Positions 33,671-42,900 of a DNA stretch of 64,000 bases are shown one piece after another (position 1 is the first letter of the stretch; each line of letters opens with the position of its first letter). This DNA comes from an uncultured Bacilli bacterium. GTDB lineage: Bacteria; Bacillota_I; Bacilli_A; RF39; UBA660. Both the position numbers and the translations under genes were made by a program. The notes under the pieces are model-generated. The model did no database searches. It had not been told where the DNA came from and saw only the letters and a program-made list of their open reading frames with translations. The stretch spans positions 1-64,000 of the forward strand of contig CATBQD010000001.1 in NCBI GenBank assembly GCA_949505625.1. Reading direction: 5' to 3'.

Positions 33671-33722
33671 TAAACAAATGTTTGCTTTTGGTATTGACAA
33701 AGAAAAAAAACTATTATAAAAT
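33671..33722 (+). promoter_or_regulatory. recA promoter with LexA-like operator
   Basis: TAAACAAATGTTTG (33671-33684) fits the Bacillus LexA box CGAAC-N4-GTTCG at 12 of 14 consensus positions. Just downstream are TTGACA (33694-33699), 17 nt, and TAAAAT (33717-33722). The operator lies directly upstream of the -35 and would allow SOS control of recA. Confidence 0.65.
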
Positions 33723-33749
33723 GATTATGTTAGATGAGGAGGAAGAAAC

Positions 33750-34766
33750 ATGGTAAAATCATCAAATGATAAAACATTGGATCAAGTATTGGCCGATATA
33801 GAAAAACAATTTGGAAAAGGGGCTGTGATGAAGTTAGGGGAAAATGAACATCAAAAAATAGATGTCATTCCTAGTGGCTCACTTTCTTTAGATATAGCAC
33901 TTGGGATAGGAGGATATCCAAAGGGAAGAATTATTGAAATTTATGGTCCAGAATCAAGCGGAAAAACAACATTTGCCTTACATGCAATTGCGGAAGCGCA
34001 AAAAAAAGGTGGTAGAGCCGCTTTTATAGATGCAGAGCATTCATTAGATCCTCAATATGCTGCAGCTTTGGGTGTTAATATTAATGACTTATTATTGTCA
34101 CAGCCAGATAATGGAGAGCAAGCTTTAGAAATCTGTGAAGCTTTAGTAAGAAGTGGTGCTATTAGCGTAATTGTAATTGACTCTGTAGCAGCACTTGTTC
34201 CACAAGCAGAAATAGAAGGAGAAATGGGAGATTCTCATGTTGGATTACAAGCAAGACTTATGAGTCAAGCTCTTAGAAAATTATCTGGAATAATTAATAA
34301 AACAAATACAGTTGCAATTTTTATTAATCAATTAAGGGAAAAAGTAGGTGTTATGTTTGGGAATCCAGAAGTAACTCCAGGAGGTAGAGCACTTAAATTT
34401 TATTCTTCTATTCGTTTAGAAATTAGACGTTCTGAACAATTAAAATTAGGAAGCGATATTGTTGGGAACAAAACAAATATCAAGGTAGTAAAAAATAAAA
34501 TGGCTCCTCCGTTTAAAACTTGTACTATAGACATTATGTATGGCGAAGGAATATCGACTAGTGGAGAAATTGTAGATCTTGCTTCTGATGCTGGTATCAT
34601 AGAAAAAAGCGGAGCTTGGTATGCATATAATGGGGAAAAACTAGGTCAAGGAAAAGAAAATGTGAAAGAACTTCTAAAAAATAAGCCGGAATTAAAAGAA
34701 GAATTGGAAGTAAAAGTAAGAGAATATTATGATATAGCTCGTTCAAATACAGAAGAAAAGAAATAG
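33750..34766 (+). CDS. recA: Recombinase RecA
   Basis: 338 aa, a little shorter than usual (about 345). Walker A is [12 protein letters not shown], Walker B the [12 protein letters not shown] strand, and the signature is [14 protein letters not shown]. It also has the LexA/ssDNA loop [15 protein letters not shown]. The acidic C-terminal tail is short. It catalyses strand exchange and activates LexA self-cleavage. A strong GATGAGGAGG site and a candidate LexA box lie upstream, a terminator right at the stop. Confidence 0.98.
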   Translation: MVKSSNDKTLDQVLADIEKQFGKGAVMKLGENEHQKIDVIPSGSLSLDIALGIGGYPKGRIIEIYGPESSGKTTFALHAIAEAQKKGGRAAFIDAEHSLDPQYAAALGVNINDLLLSQPDNGEQALEICEALVRSGAISVIVIDSVAALVPQAEIEGEMGDSHVGLQARLMSQALRKLSGIINKTNTVAIFINQLREKVGVMFGNPEVTPGGRALKFYSSIRLEIRRSEQLKLGSDIVGNKTNIKVVKNKMAPPFKTCTIDIMYGEGISTSGEIVDLASDAGIIEKSGAWYAYNGEKLGQGKENVKELLKNKPELKEELEVKVREYYDIARSNTEEKK

Positions 34767-34786
34767 AAAAAGCTGTTTCTTTTTTA
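34756..34786 (+). terminator. Terminator of recA
   Basis: AAAAGAAATAG pairs with CTGTTTCTTTT (11 bp, one G-U), followed by T residues; the stop codon lies inside the stem. Confidence 0.75.
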
Positions 34787-34825
34787 TTTGAAAATAATTT
34801 TAACATCTTTAAAAAAAATAATAGC

Positions 34826-34854
34826 TTGACTTCTATCGTTAGAAACATTAAAAT
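34826..34854 (+). promoter_or_regulatory. Promoter of rny
   Basis: TTGACT (34826-34831), 17-nt spacer, TAAAAT (34849-34854), 66 nt upstream of the gene. Confidence 0.65.
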
Positions 34855-34919
34855 AAAAGTAGAGTGAAATAATGTATTTTACTTTACATAGATTTATATA
34901 TCAGAAATGGAGGTAATAT

Positions 34920-36473
34920 ATGAATGATGTTATTTTCTCCATTTTACTCGTCTTAATTGGAATTTTTGTTGGCATAATTGTCATAGTTGTTTTTAATTAT
35001 ATAAGAGGAAATCAAGCAACGAAAAAAATAGATGGAATGCTTGAAAAAGCGAAAAAAGAAGCTGAAAAAATAAAGAGAGATTATTTGTTAGAAGCAAAAG
35101 AGGAAACTCATAAATTAAAAATAGAAACAGATAAAGAAATTAAAGAAAAAAAACAAGAAGTAAAAGAGGCTGAAGAACGTCTAATAAACCGTGAAAATAG
35201 TATGGATCGACGTGATCAAACACTTCAAAATCGTGAACAGATGTTAGAAGAAAAAGAAAATAATTTAATTAATAAACAAAAAGAAATCCAAAATGAACAA
35301 GTAAAAGTGGAAGACTTAAAAAAAGAACAAATAGAAATGTTGGAAAAAATTGCTGGTTTTTCAAAAAATCAAGCAAGAGAAATGGTAATGAAAAAAGTCG
35401 AAGAAATGATGAGCCTAGAAATTGCAGCTTATATAAAAGATGCAGAGGCGGAAGCAAAATTAGAAGTAGATAAAAAGGCAAAATCATTACTGGTTTCATC
35501 TATGCAAAAATATGCAAGTGATGTTGCAAATGATCAAACGGTCACTGTTGTGAATCTTCCAAATGATGATATGAAAGGCCGTATTATTGGTAGAGAAGGA
35601 AGAAATATTAGAACGATAGAAGCAGTAACTGGGGTTGATTTAATTATTGATGATACACCAGAGGCAATTGTTCTTTCCAGTTTTGACCCATTACGTAGAG
35701 AAATTGCTAGAGTTACTATTGAAACATTAATCAAAGATGGAAGAATTCATCCAACTAGAATAGAAGAACTTTATGAAAAAATCAGCGCAGATATGAGAGC
35801 AAAGATTTTAGAATATGGGGAGGCAGCTTTATTTGAATTAGGACTTACAAAAATGGACCCAGAGTTGGTAGAACTGATTGGTAAATTACATTTTAGAACA
35901 AGTTATGGGCAAAATGCCTTACAACATTCTATAGAAGTAGCTGAATTGTCAGGAATCTTAGCTGCAGAGATAGGGGAAAATATAGCATTAGCAAAACGTG
36001 CAGGTTTACTGCATGACATTGGAAAATCCATTGATCATGAAGTTGAAGGAAGCCATGTAGAACTTGGCTCTAATTTAGCGCAGAAATATAAAGAAAATGA
36101 AATTGTAATTAATGCAATAGAATCTCATCATGGAGATAAAGAACCAACGAGTGTTATTCCAATTCTTGTAGCAATAGCAGATACTTTATCGGCTTCCCGT
36201 CCAGGAGCAAGAAATGATTCTTTAGAAAATTATATTAAACGTTTACAAGATTTAGAGAACATTGCTAATGTAATGCCAGGAGTAGATAAGACTTATGCAG
36301 TGCAGGCTGGTAGAGAACTTCGAGTGATAGTAAAACCAGAGGAAATTGATGATTTAGGAAGTCATAAAGTAGCTCGTGATATCAAAAATAAAATAGAAGA
36401 GGAAATGCAATATCCTGGAACTATTAAAGTAACTGTTATAAGAGAGACAAGAGCAACAGAGGAAGCTAAATAA
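34920..36473 (+). CDS. rny: Ribonuclease Y
   Basis: 517 aa (B. subtilis 520). One N-terminal membrane anchor (about residues 4-26) is followed by a long charged coiled coil to about residue 180. The KH domain has [16 protein letters not shown], and the HD phosphodiesterase domain has [15 protein letters not shown] near residue 360. The membrane-bound endonuclease starts mRNA decay in Firmicutes. GGAGGTAA is the ribosome site. It follows recA as an independent unit, a conserved neighbourhood. Confidence 0.97.
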   Translation: MNDVIFSILLVLIGIFVGIIVIVVFNYIRGNQATKKIDGMLEKAKKEAEKIKRDYLLEAKEETHKLKIETDKEIKEKKQEVKEAEERLINRENSMDRRDQTLQNREQMLEEKENNLINKQKEIQNEQVKVEDLKKEQIEMLEKIAGFSKNQAREMVMKKVEEMMSLEIAAYIKDAEAEAKLEVDKKAKSLLVSSMQKYASDVANDQTVTVVNLPNDDMKGRIIGREGRNIRTIEAVTGVDLIIDDTPEAIVLSSFDPLRREIARVTIETLIKDGRIHPTRIEELYEKISADMRAKILEYGEAALFELGLTKMDPELVELIGKLHFRTSYGQNALQHSIEVAELSGILAAEIGENIALAKRAGLLHDIGKSIDHEVEGSHVELGSNLAQKYKENEIVINAIESHHGDKEPTSVIPILVAIADTLSASRPGARNDSLENYIKRLQDLENIANVMPGVDKTYAVQAGRELRVIVKPEEIDDLGSHKVARDIKNKIEEEMQYPGTIKVTVIRETRATEEAK

Positions 36474-36491
36474 TAGTGAAATAAGAAAAAT

Positions 36492-36520
36492 GCAAACAGA
36501 ACAAAATGTTTGCTTTTTTT
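36492..36520 (+). terminator. Terminator of rny
   Basis: GCAAACA (36492-36498) pairs with TGTTTGC (36507-36513), followed by a T8 run. Confidence 0.85.
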
Positions 36521-36553
36521 TATGTTTTGATGTGGAAGAAAATTAATTTATAA

Positions 36554-36580
36554 CAAAAAATACAGTTCTTATGAACTGTA
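36554..36580 (-). terminator. Terminator of the Pro/Tyr-rich small gene
   Basis: On the minus strand TACAGTTC/GAACTGTA (8 bp, 4-nt loop) is followed by T6, 15 nt past the stop codon. Confidence 0.8.
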
Positions 36581-36595
36581 CTAGAATAAAAATAT

Positions 36596-36859
36596 TTAAA
36601 ATGGTCGATAATATGGATATGGACGTGGTGGGTAATATGGAGGGTATGGTCTAGGATATGGTTGATAAGCTGGTCTCCAGAAAGCAGGAGCAAGTGCGGC
36701 TCCAGTTACACCGCCAAGTAAGAACGGAAAAGCAAAACCTCCAGCAATGAGCCTATCGTCTCCACTTCCATAAACGGTACTAGAAGTAGGCATATTAGGC
36801 ATTGTTGCATTGCGATTCTGATAATTATTTGTAGGGATGCTATAATATTCTTGATACAT
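36596..36859 (-). CDS. Pro/Tyr-rich small protein, possibly spore coat
   Basis: 87 aa. The N-terminal third is Tyr/Asn/Thr-rich (YQEYYSIPTNNYQNRN). The centre is a Gly/Ala/Phe-rich hydrophobic patch (IAGGFAFPFLLGGVTGAA). The C-terminal 25 residues are almost only Pro, Tyr and Arg (PYPRPYPPYYPPRPYPYYRP). Low-complexity proteins of this kind are common among spore-coat and exosporium components of Bacilli, for example the YxPxP-type coat proteins. A strong AAAGGAG site and its own terminator indicate a real single gene. No homologue is recognised by sequence alone. Confidence 0.75.
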   Translation of the reverse strand: MYQEYYSIPTNNYQNRNATMPNMPTSSTVYGSGDDRLIAGGFAFPFLLGGVTGAALAPAFWRPAYQPYPRPYPPYYPPRPYPYYRPF

Positions 36860-36918
36860 ATGAATTCTCCTTTCATATTATAGTATGTAAAAGGAAAGAA
36901 AAGGGTGATTTTACAAAT

Positions 36919-38028
36919 ATGAATTCGAAAATTAAAAATTTGGCAGAAACAATTGTGAAGTATTCATTAAAAGTAAAAGAAAATGATAAAGTATTAATTA
37001 CGTCAGGAAGTCCTAGAACAAATGAATTAGTAAAAGAATTAATTAAAAAGACAGTAGAGAAAAAAGGAGTTCCATTTGTCCGTTATGTAGATGCAGACAT
37101 TGATTCTTTATTGACAGAGTTAACGAATGAAAATAGAATAGAGGAAATAAAAAAACAAAAACAATTTGATGTAGATAACTATGATTGTTTTATTAATATT
37201 CGTTATTTAACAAATGATTATGTAAGTAAAAATGTACCATCAGAAATAAGACGACAAATTGGAGAAGCAACAGAAGAAATAGATGATATCAGAATTAATG
37301 AAAGACGTTGGGTATTGCTTAATTATCCATCACATTTGGATGCTTATAAAGCAAAAATGACGAATGAAGAATTTGAAAATTATGCATTTGATGTTATGAA
37401 TGTAGATTATGAAGCCATGATGGAAATGGTAAAACCATTAAAAGAATTAATGGAAAAAACGGATAAGGTAAGAATTGTTGCTCCAAATACAGATCTTACA
37501 TTTTCAATCAAAGATATTCCTGTAATCCCATGTTGTGGTACTGCTAATATTCCAGATGGTGAAATTTATACAGCACCAATAAAGAATAGTGTAAATGGAA
37601 TGATTACTTATAATACCCCTTCTCCATATCAAGGAAATGTTTTTAATAATGTATCTTTAACTTTTGAAAATGGAAAAATTATCAAATGTTCTTGTAATGG
37701 TGATAATCAAAAACTAGAAGAAATTTTTAATACTGATGAAGGCGCAAAATATGTGGGAGAATTTGCAATCGGACTTAATCCAATGATACTAGATCCTATG
37801 GGAGATATCTTATTTGATGAAAAGATTATTGGTAGTATCCATTTTACTCCTGGTAGAGCTTATCAAGACGCTTTTAATGGAAATAAATCCGCAATTCATT
37901 GGGATATGGTTTTGATAGAACGAGAAGAATATGGTGGAGGAGAGTTATATTTTGATGATTTGTTAGTGAGAAAAAATGGGATTTTCGTTTTACCAGAATT
38001 AGAACATTTAAATTATGATTTAAAATAG
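36919..38028 (+). CDS. M29-family aminopeptidase
   Basis: 369 aa, shorter than the usual 400-410. The M29 metal ligands are recognisable: Glu in PDGEIYTAP, Glu in YVGEFAIGLNP, His in GSIHFTPGRAYQDA and the HWD pair in SAIHWDMVL. These residues bind two metal ions in aminopeptidase T/AmpS. The N-terminal domain (KNLAETIVKYSLKVKENDKV) has the usual opening. It trims N-terminal residues from peptides in the cytoplasm. The ribosome site is GAAAAGGGTGAT. An independent plus-strand gene divergent from the coat-like gene. Confidence 0.93.
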   Translation: MNSKIKNLAETIVKYSLKVKENDKVLITSGSPRTNELVKELIKKTVEKKGVPFVRYVDADIDSLLTELTNENRIEEIKKQKQFDVDNYDCFINIRYLTNDYVSKNVPSEIRRQIGEATEEIDDIRINERRWVLLNYPSHLDAYKAKMTNEEFENYAFDVMNVDYEAMMEMVKPLKELMEKTDKVRIVAPNTDLTFSIKDIPVIPCCGTANIPDGEIYTAPIKNSVNGMITYNTPSPYQGNVFNNVSLTFENGKIIKCSCNGDNQKLEEIFNTDEGAKYVGEFAIGLNPMILDPMGDILFDEKIIGSIHFTPGRAYQDAFNGNKSAIHWDMVLIEREEYGGGELYFDDLLVRKNGIFVLPELEHLNYDLK

Positions 38029-38071
38029 TCTAGGAATGGGAACTTCTTCATATACTCTATTAGGTGATATC

Positions 38072-38923
38072 ATGAAGAAGTTTTTTGAATGCATAGGAAT
38101 GATCAGTCTTGTTTGTGTTAGTTTCTTTTTTACTGAAAAAACTGCACGAGTTGTAAAAGAAACTGACGAAATTATGGTAGAAATTAAAAAGACAGCTGAA
38201 ACACATATCAATAAAAGTATAGACGCAATTATAAAAGATGATACAATCATTCCAGGTATTTATGGCGGCGTTGTTGACATTGGAAAAAGTTATGAAAAAA
38301 TGAAACGTGTAGGTTCTTATCAAGAAAATTTATTGATATATAAGAAAATAACACCATCTGTATCAATTGAAAAAAATTTTGACAAATATATTATTTCTGG
38401 AAATCCTAAAAAAAATATGGTTACATTACTTTTTTTAATTAAAGATAATGAAGATACAACAAAGATAGAAAAAATCTTAAAACAAAAAGGAGTAAAAGCA
38501 AGCTTTTTTGTAGATGGTAATTGGTTTGAAAGTCATAATGACAAGATATATGAGTGGATTAATAACGATTATACTGTAGGAAATTTAAGCTATAATATGG
38601 ATTACACCAATAGTTCTTTCATATGGATGGACACGATTATTAAAAGGGTAGGAAATCAGCAGGTTAGTTTCTGTTATAATGAAAACCCAAATAAAGAAGC
38701 TTTAAAAATATGTGCAATAAATAAAAACTATACAGTTAGGCCGACTACTATCATTTCCAATTCACCATTATCGGAAGTAAAAATGAATTTAACATCTGGA
38801 AGTATTATTGCACTTCCAATTAATCAAACAGTAGAAAAAGAATTGCCAGTAATAATAGAATATATCAAAGGAAAAGGATATAAAATAGAAAATCTTTATA
38901 ATCATTTGAATGAAGCTAGTTAG
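38072..38923 (+). CDS. Polysaccharide-deacetylase-fold protein, probably catalytically inactive
   Basis: 283 aa from the ATG at 38072 behind TTAGGTGAT. An N-terminal hydrophobic segment (FFECIGMISLVCVSFFF) acts as signal or membrane anchor. The C-terminal domain has the NodB shape: VTLLFLIKDNED in place of TFDDG, KGVKASFFVDGNWFE, and VGNLSYNMDYTN in place of the H-x3-H metal motif. The catalytic Asp pair and both His are missing, so metal-dependent deacetylation is unlikely. It recalls PdaB/YlxY-type sporulation proteins, but is degenerate. It is the only deacetylase-like gene in the window. Confidence 0.7.
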   Translation: MKKFFECIGMISLVCVSFFFTEKTARVVKETDEIMVEIKKTAETHINKSIDAIIKDDTIIPGIYGGVVDIGKSYEKMKRVGSYQENLLIYKKITPSVSIEKNFDKYIISGNPKKNMVTLLFLIKDNEDTTKIEKILKQKGVKASFFVDGNWFESHNDKIYEWINNDYTVGNLSYNMDYTNSSFIWMDTIIKRVGNQQVSFCYNENPNKEALKICAINKNYTVRPTTIISNSPLSEVKMNLTSGSIIALPINQTVEKELPVIIEYIKGKGYKIENLYNHLNEAS

Positions 38924-38950
38924 AATTCTATTATAAATAGAATTTTTTTT
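38924..38950 (+). terminator. Terminator
   Basis: A 9-bp stem AATTCTATT/AATAGAATT with a 3-nt loop and a T8 run, directly after the stop codon of the deacetylase-fold gene. Confidence 0.85.
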
Positions 38951-38966
38951 AATTTCAAAAAAACGG

Positions 38967-38996
38967 TTGACGAACAAATGTATAGATTGATATAAT
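38967..38996 (+). promoter_or_regulatory. Promoter with LexA-like box upstream of the SPL-like gene
   Basis: TTGACG (38967-38972), 18 nt, TATAAT (38991-38996). The -35 and spacer overlap CGAACAAATGTATA (38971-38984), which fits the Bacillus LexA consensus at 12 of 14 positions and shares the 9-mer AACAAATGT with the recA site. Confidence 0.5.
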
Positions 38997-39071
38997 GAAT
39001 ATAGAAAGTGAAATGATTAGAGAAATCTTTTTATTTCAATTCTTTTTTGTTATAGTAATTAGAGGTGATTT

Positions 39072-39902
39072 ATGATTGTAAATGAGGTAACTGTTAATGA
39101 TTATTTAACAAAATCAAATCTTCCGTCTAGTGATTATGTTATTAACCCTTATATTGGTTGTTCACATGGGTGCAAATATTGTTATGCATCTTTTATGAAA
39201 CGTTTTACAGGTCATAAAGAAGAATGGGGCTCTTTTATAGATATTAAAAAAAGTTCGAAAAAAATTAATTTAAACAAAATCAGTAAAAAAAATGTTTTCT
39301 TATCTTCAGTAACAGATTGTTATAATTCTTTAGAAGAAAAATATAAACTTACTAGAAGTATTTTAGAACAATTAGTAAACTCTGATTGCTATTTGTCAAT
39401 TTCTACAAAGTCAAAACTGATTTTAAGAGATGTTGATATATTGAAGAAAATGAAGAATTTAACAGTTAGTATGTCAATTAATACACTTGATGAAAACTTT
39501 AGAAGAGATATGGATAATGCTAGCTCAATAAAAGAGAGACTAGATACATTGAAAGAGCTACATAATAATGGAATTCATACAGTTTTATTTATGTCACCTA
39601 TATTTCCTTATATTACAGAATGGAAAGAGATTATAGAAAAATCGAAAGATTATATAGATGAATATTGGTTTGAAAATCTTAATTTAAGAGGGCAATATAA
39701 ATCTTATGTAATGAATTATATTAAAGTGAATTATTCTAAATATTATCATAATTATGAAGATATTTATATAAACAAAAATAAAAAGTATTGGCAAGATTTA
39801 GCAAGTGAAATAAATGAATATTGTGAAGAAAATAATATCAATTACATTAATTATTTTTATCATGAAGAATTAGTAAAAAATAAAAAGGATGGAAATAACT
39901 AA
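39072..39902 (+). CDS. SPL-family radical SAM protein (spore photoproduct lyase-like)
   Basis: 276 aa. INPYIGCSHGCKYCYASFM contains CX3CX2C and the Y-C-Y-A element typical of the SPL/COG1533 family. Next come VFLSSVTDCYNSLEEKY and VSMSINTLDENFRRDMD. SplB itself is longer and has a conserved Cys near the C-terminus that I do not see here, so repair of spore photoproduct is not established. The candidate LexA site upstream would fit a DNA-damage role. Ribosome site AGAGGTGATT. Confidence 0.85.
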   Translation: MIVNEVTVNDYLTKSNLPSSDYVINPYIGCSHGCKYCYASFMKRFTGHKEEWGSFIDIKKSSKKINLNKISKKNVFLSSVTDCYNSLEEKYKLTRSILEQLVNSDCYLSISTKSKLILRDVDILKKMKNLTVSMSINTLDENFRRDMDNASSIKERLDTLKELHNNGIHTVLFMSPIFPYITEWKEIIEKSKDYIDEYWFENLNLRGQYKSYVMNYIKVNYSKYYHNYEDIYINKNKKYWQDLASEINEYCEENNINYINYFYHEELVKNKKDGNN

Positions 39903-39971
39903 TTTATGTTTAAAATCGTCAAAATGCATAAGAAACAGATATAAATAGTGTAGTTGTAAAGAGGTGTAAGA

Positions 39972-42900
39972 ATGCAAGATAAATTAAAAATCTTATTAGA
40001 ACAATTAAACATAAATGAGGCAGAAAAACATTTTTTTGAGGGTGGTGTTTTAGAACGAATAAAATGTAACAAGCAGGTTATGAGTTATAGCTTTGAAATC
40101 ACATTAAAAAAATTATTGCCTCCAGTTTTGGCATACTATTTTTTAGAACGGTTGCATCAAATTTTTGAAAATATTGGAGAAGTAGATGCTACATTTAAAA
40201 TCTCTGAAATAGAAGTGGAAAAAATAAAAGAATATTATTTTTATTTACTAGAAAAATATAGTGAAAATTCTCCAAGCTTAGAAATATTAAAAGACTATCA
40301 TCCTGATTATCAAAATGGCATTTTAACTATAGTTGTAGGGAATAGAGCCGAACAAATGAAAATAGAAGAATTGGAACCATATTTTTTATCTGATTTTGGG
40401 AAAGTTGGAATTAATATTTCAATGATTGTTAATGTAAATAGTGATATTAACAGTGAAATTGAAAAGGAAATAGAAGAAGAAAAATTGGCTTCTATTAATG
40501 AAGAATTATTAAATAGACCTGAACCAGTTCCAGAGCAAACAGAAGAACCAAAGAAGAAATTTGTTCCAAAGGAGTATAAACGAAAACCATTAATTCAAGA
40601 GCCAGAAAACCCTGATGTTGTAATTGGTTCATTGATTGAAACCGAAGTTACAGAGTTAAGACAAATAGCTGGAGAAGTACCTAATGTAACAATTGAAGGA
40701 TATATTTTTGGAACCGAAGTACGTGAAACCAAAACAGAACTTAAAATTATTACTTTAAAGATTACGGATTATACAGATAGTATTTATGGAAAAATATTTG
40801 TAAATGATGAAGAAGAATTTAAAACCATTTCAAAACAATTAAAAACGGGAAAATGGTTTAAGTTTAAAGGTGCTACAAAAAATGATGCTTATAGTAAAGA
40901 ATTAACTTTTTCAATTAGAGATATCAACATTCTAAAAAAAGAAATTGCGAAGAGAATTGATGATGCGCCTGTTAAAAGAGTGGAACTTCATGCTCATACT
41001 TTTATGAGTCAAATGGATGGTCTAGTAGATGAATCAAAATTAGTAAAACAAGCAATGGAATGGGGACATAAAGCAATAGCGATTACAGATCATAATGGAG
41101 TTCAAGCATTTCCACATGTTTATAATATGGTAAGAGATTATAACAAAGGAAAAGAGGATAATGAAAAATTTAAAGCATTGTATGGAACTGAACTAACTAT
41201 GGTAGATGATGAAGTTCGAATCGTCGTAAGACCAAATGATAGCAAATTACTTGATAATACTTATGTTGTATTTGATTTTGAAACAACAGGATTTAATGCT
41301 GGTGGTGGAGACTCTATTATCGAAATCGGAGCAGTTAAAATATTAAATGGAGAGATTATTGATAAATACGATGAATTAATTAATCCGGGGAGACCTCTTC
41401 CAAAAAAGATTACAGAAGTAACAAGTATTACTGATGATATGTTACAAGATAAAGATAATGAAGAAAATGCCATTAAACGTTTTATAGAGTGGTATGGAGA
41501 TTGTCCGATGGTAGCTCACAATGCGAAATTTGATGTGTCTTTCTTAGAGATGGCCCATCAGAAATATAACTTAGGAGAATATACGAATACAGTTATTGAT
41601 ACTTTAGAATTATCTCGTACCATGGATAGCTCTTTTGGAAGGCATAGCCTATCAGCATTAGTAAAACGATATGATGTACCTTTTGATGAGGAATCACATC
41701 ATAGAGGAGATTATGATGCAGAAGCAACGGCTTATGTGTTTCATAAAATGATGAAAAAGTTAGAAGGAATGAACTTTGAAAAAATATCTGATTTAGATAA
41801 GCTTGTTTCTAAAGATGAAATTCACAAATATGGACGAACTTTTCATATTAATTTAATCGCTAAAAATAAAGTTGGTTTAAAAAATCTATTTAAGATAGTA
41901 AGTCTTGCGAATACAAAATATTTATATAAAACTCCTAGAATTTTAAGAAGTGAAATTGTTAATTTAAGAGAAGGAATCTTAGTAGGTAGTGGTTGTTATG
42001 AAAGTGAAGTATTTACAGAGGGAAGAAGTAAAAGTGATGAAGAATTAAGCAATATTATTAAATTCTATGACTATGTAGAAGTACAACCACCAGAAGTATA
42101 TAATCATTTATTACAAATGAATGATTTTGCGAATGAAGCAGAGCTTTTAGAACATTTAAAAAAAATAATTCGTGTTACAGAAGAAGCAGGGAAGTTAGTT
42201 GTGGCAACTGGAGATGTTCATCATTTAAATAGAGATGATAAGATATATAGAAGTATTATTGTAAATCAAAAGGTACCTGGAGGTGGAAGACATCCACTAG
42301 CACGTAATAACATTAAAGAAATCCCTTGCCAACATTTTAGGACGACTCGTGAAATGGTAGAAGATTTTTCTTTTCTAGATGATGAAACAATACAAAGAAT
42401 CGTTATTGATAATCCTAATAAAATAGCCGATATGTGTGAAATTATAGAAGTAATCATAGAAACAGGCGGAGTTCCATTTTCTCCTAAAATCGATAAATCT
42501 GTAGAAACAGCAACTGATTTAGTTTATACAAGAGCAGCAGATTGGTATGGGGATCCGCTTCCACAAAATATTGAGGAACGTATTGCAACAGAACTTTATG
42601 GTGATGGTGTATTAAAAGCAATTAAAGAAAATATGAAAAAAGAAGGTAAACAAGAAGGAGAAGAATTTACAAAAGAGGCATTAAAAAAATTACATGATAT
42701 TATTTTGGAAGGATTTGAACCAATTAAAGACTTGCTTAGAGAAAATATTAAGGCGAATAGTGAAGAAGAACTGTCATTAGAAGATTTAGAAAAAAAAGTG
42801 AAAAAAAGTCTAGGGGGAATCATAGGAGGGGGATTCGATGTAATTTATTTGATTGCACAGAAACTTGTAAAGCACTCAAATGATGATGGTTATTTAGTTG

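Noticed and set aside
39072-39902. Naming the SPL-like gene splB
   Set aside because: It is shorter than SplB and lacks a clear conserved C-terminal Cys, so the spore photoproduct repair role is not supported.
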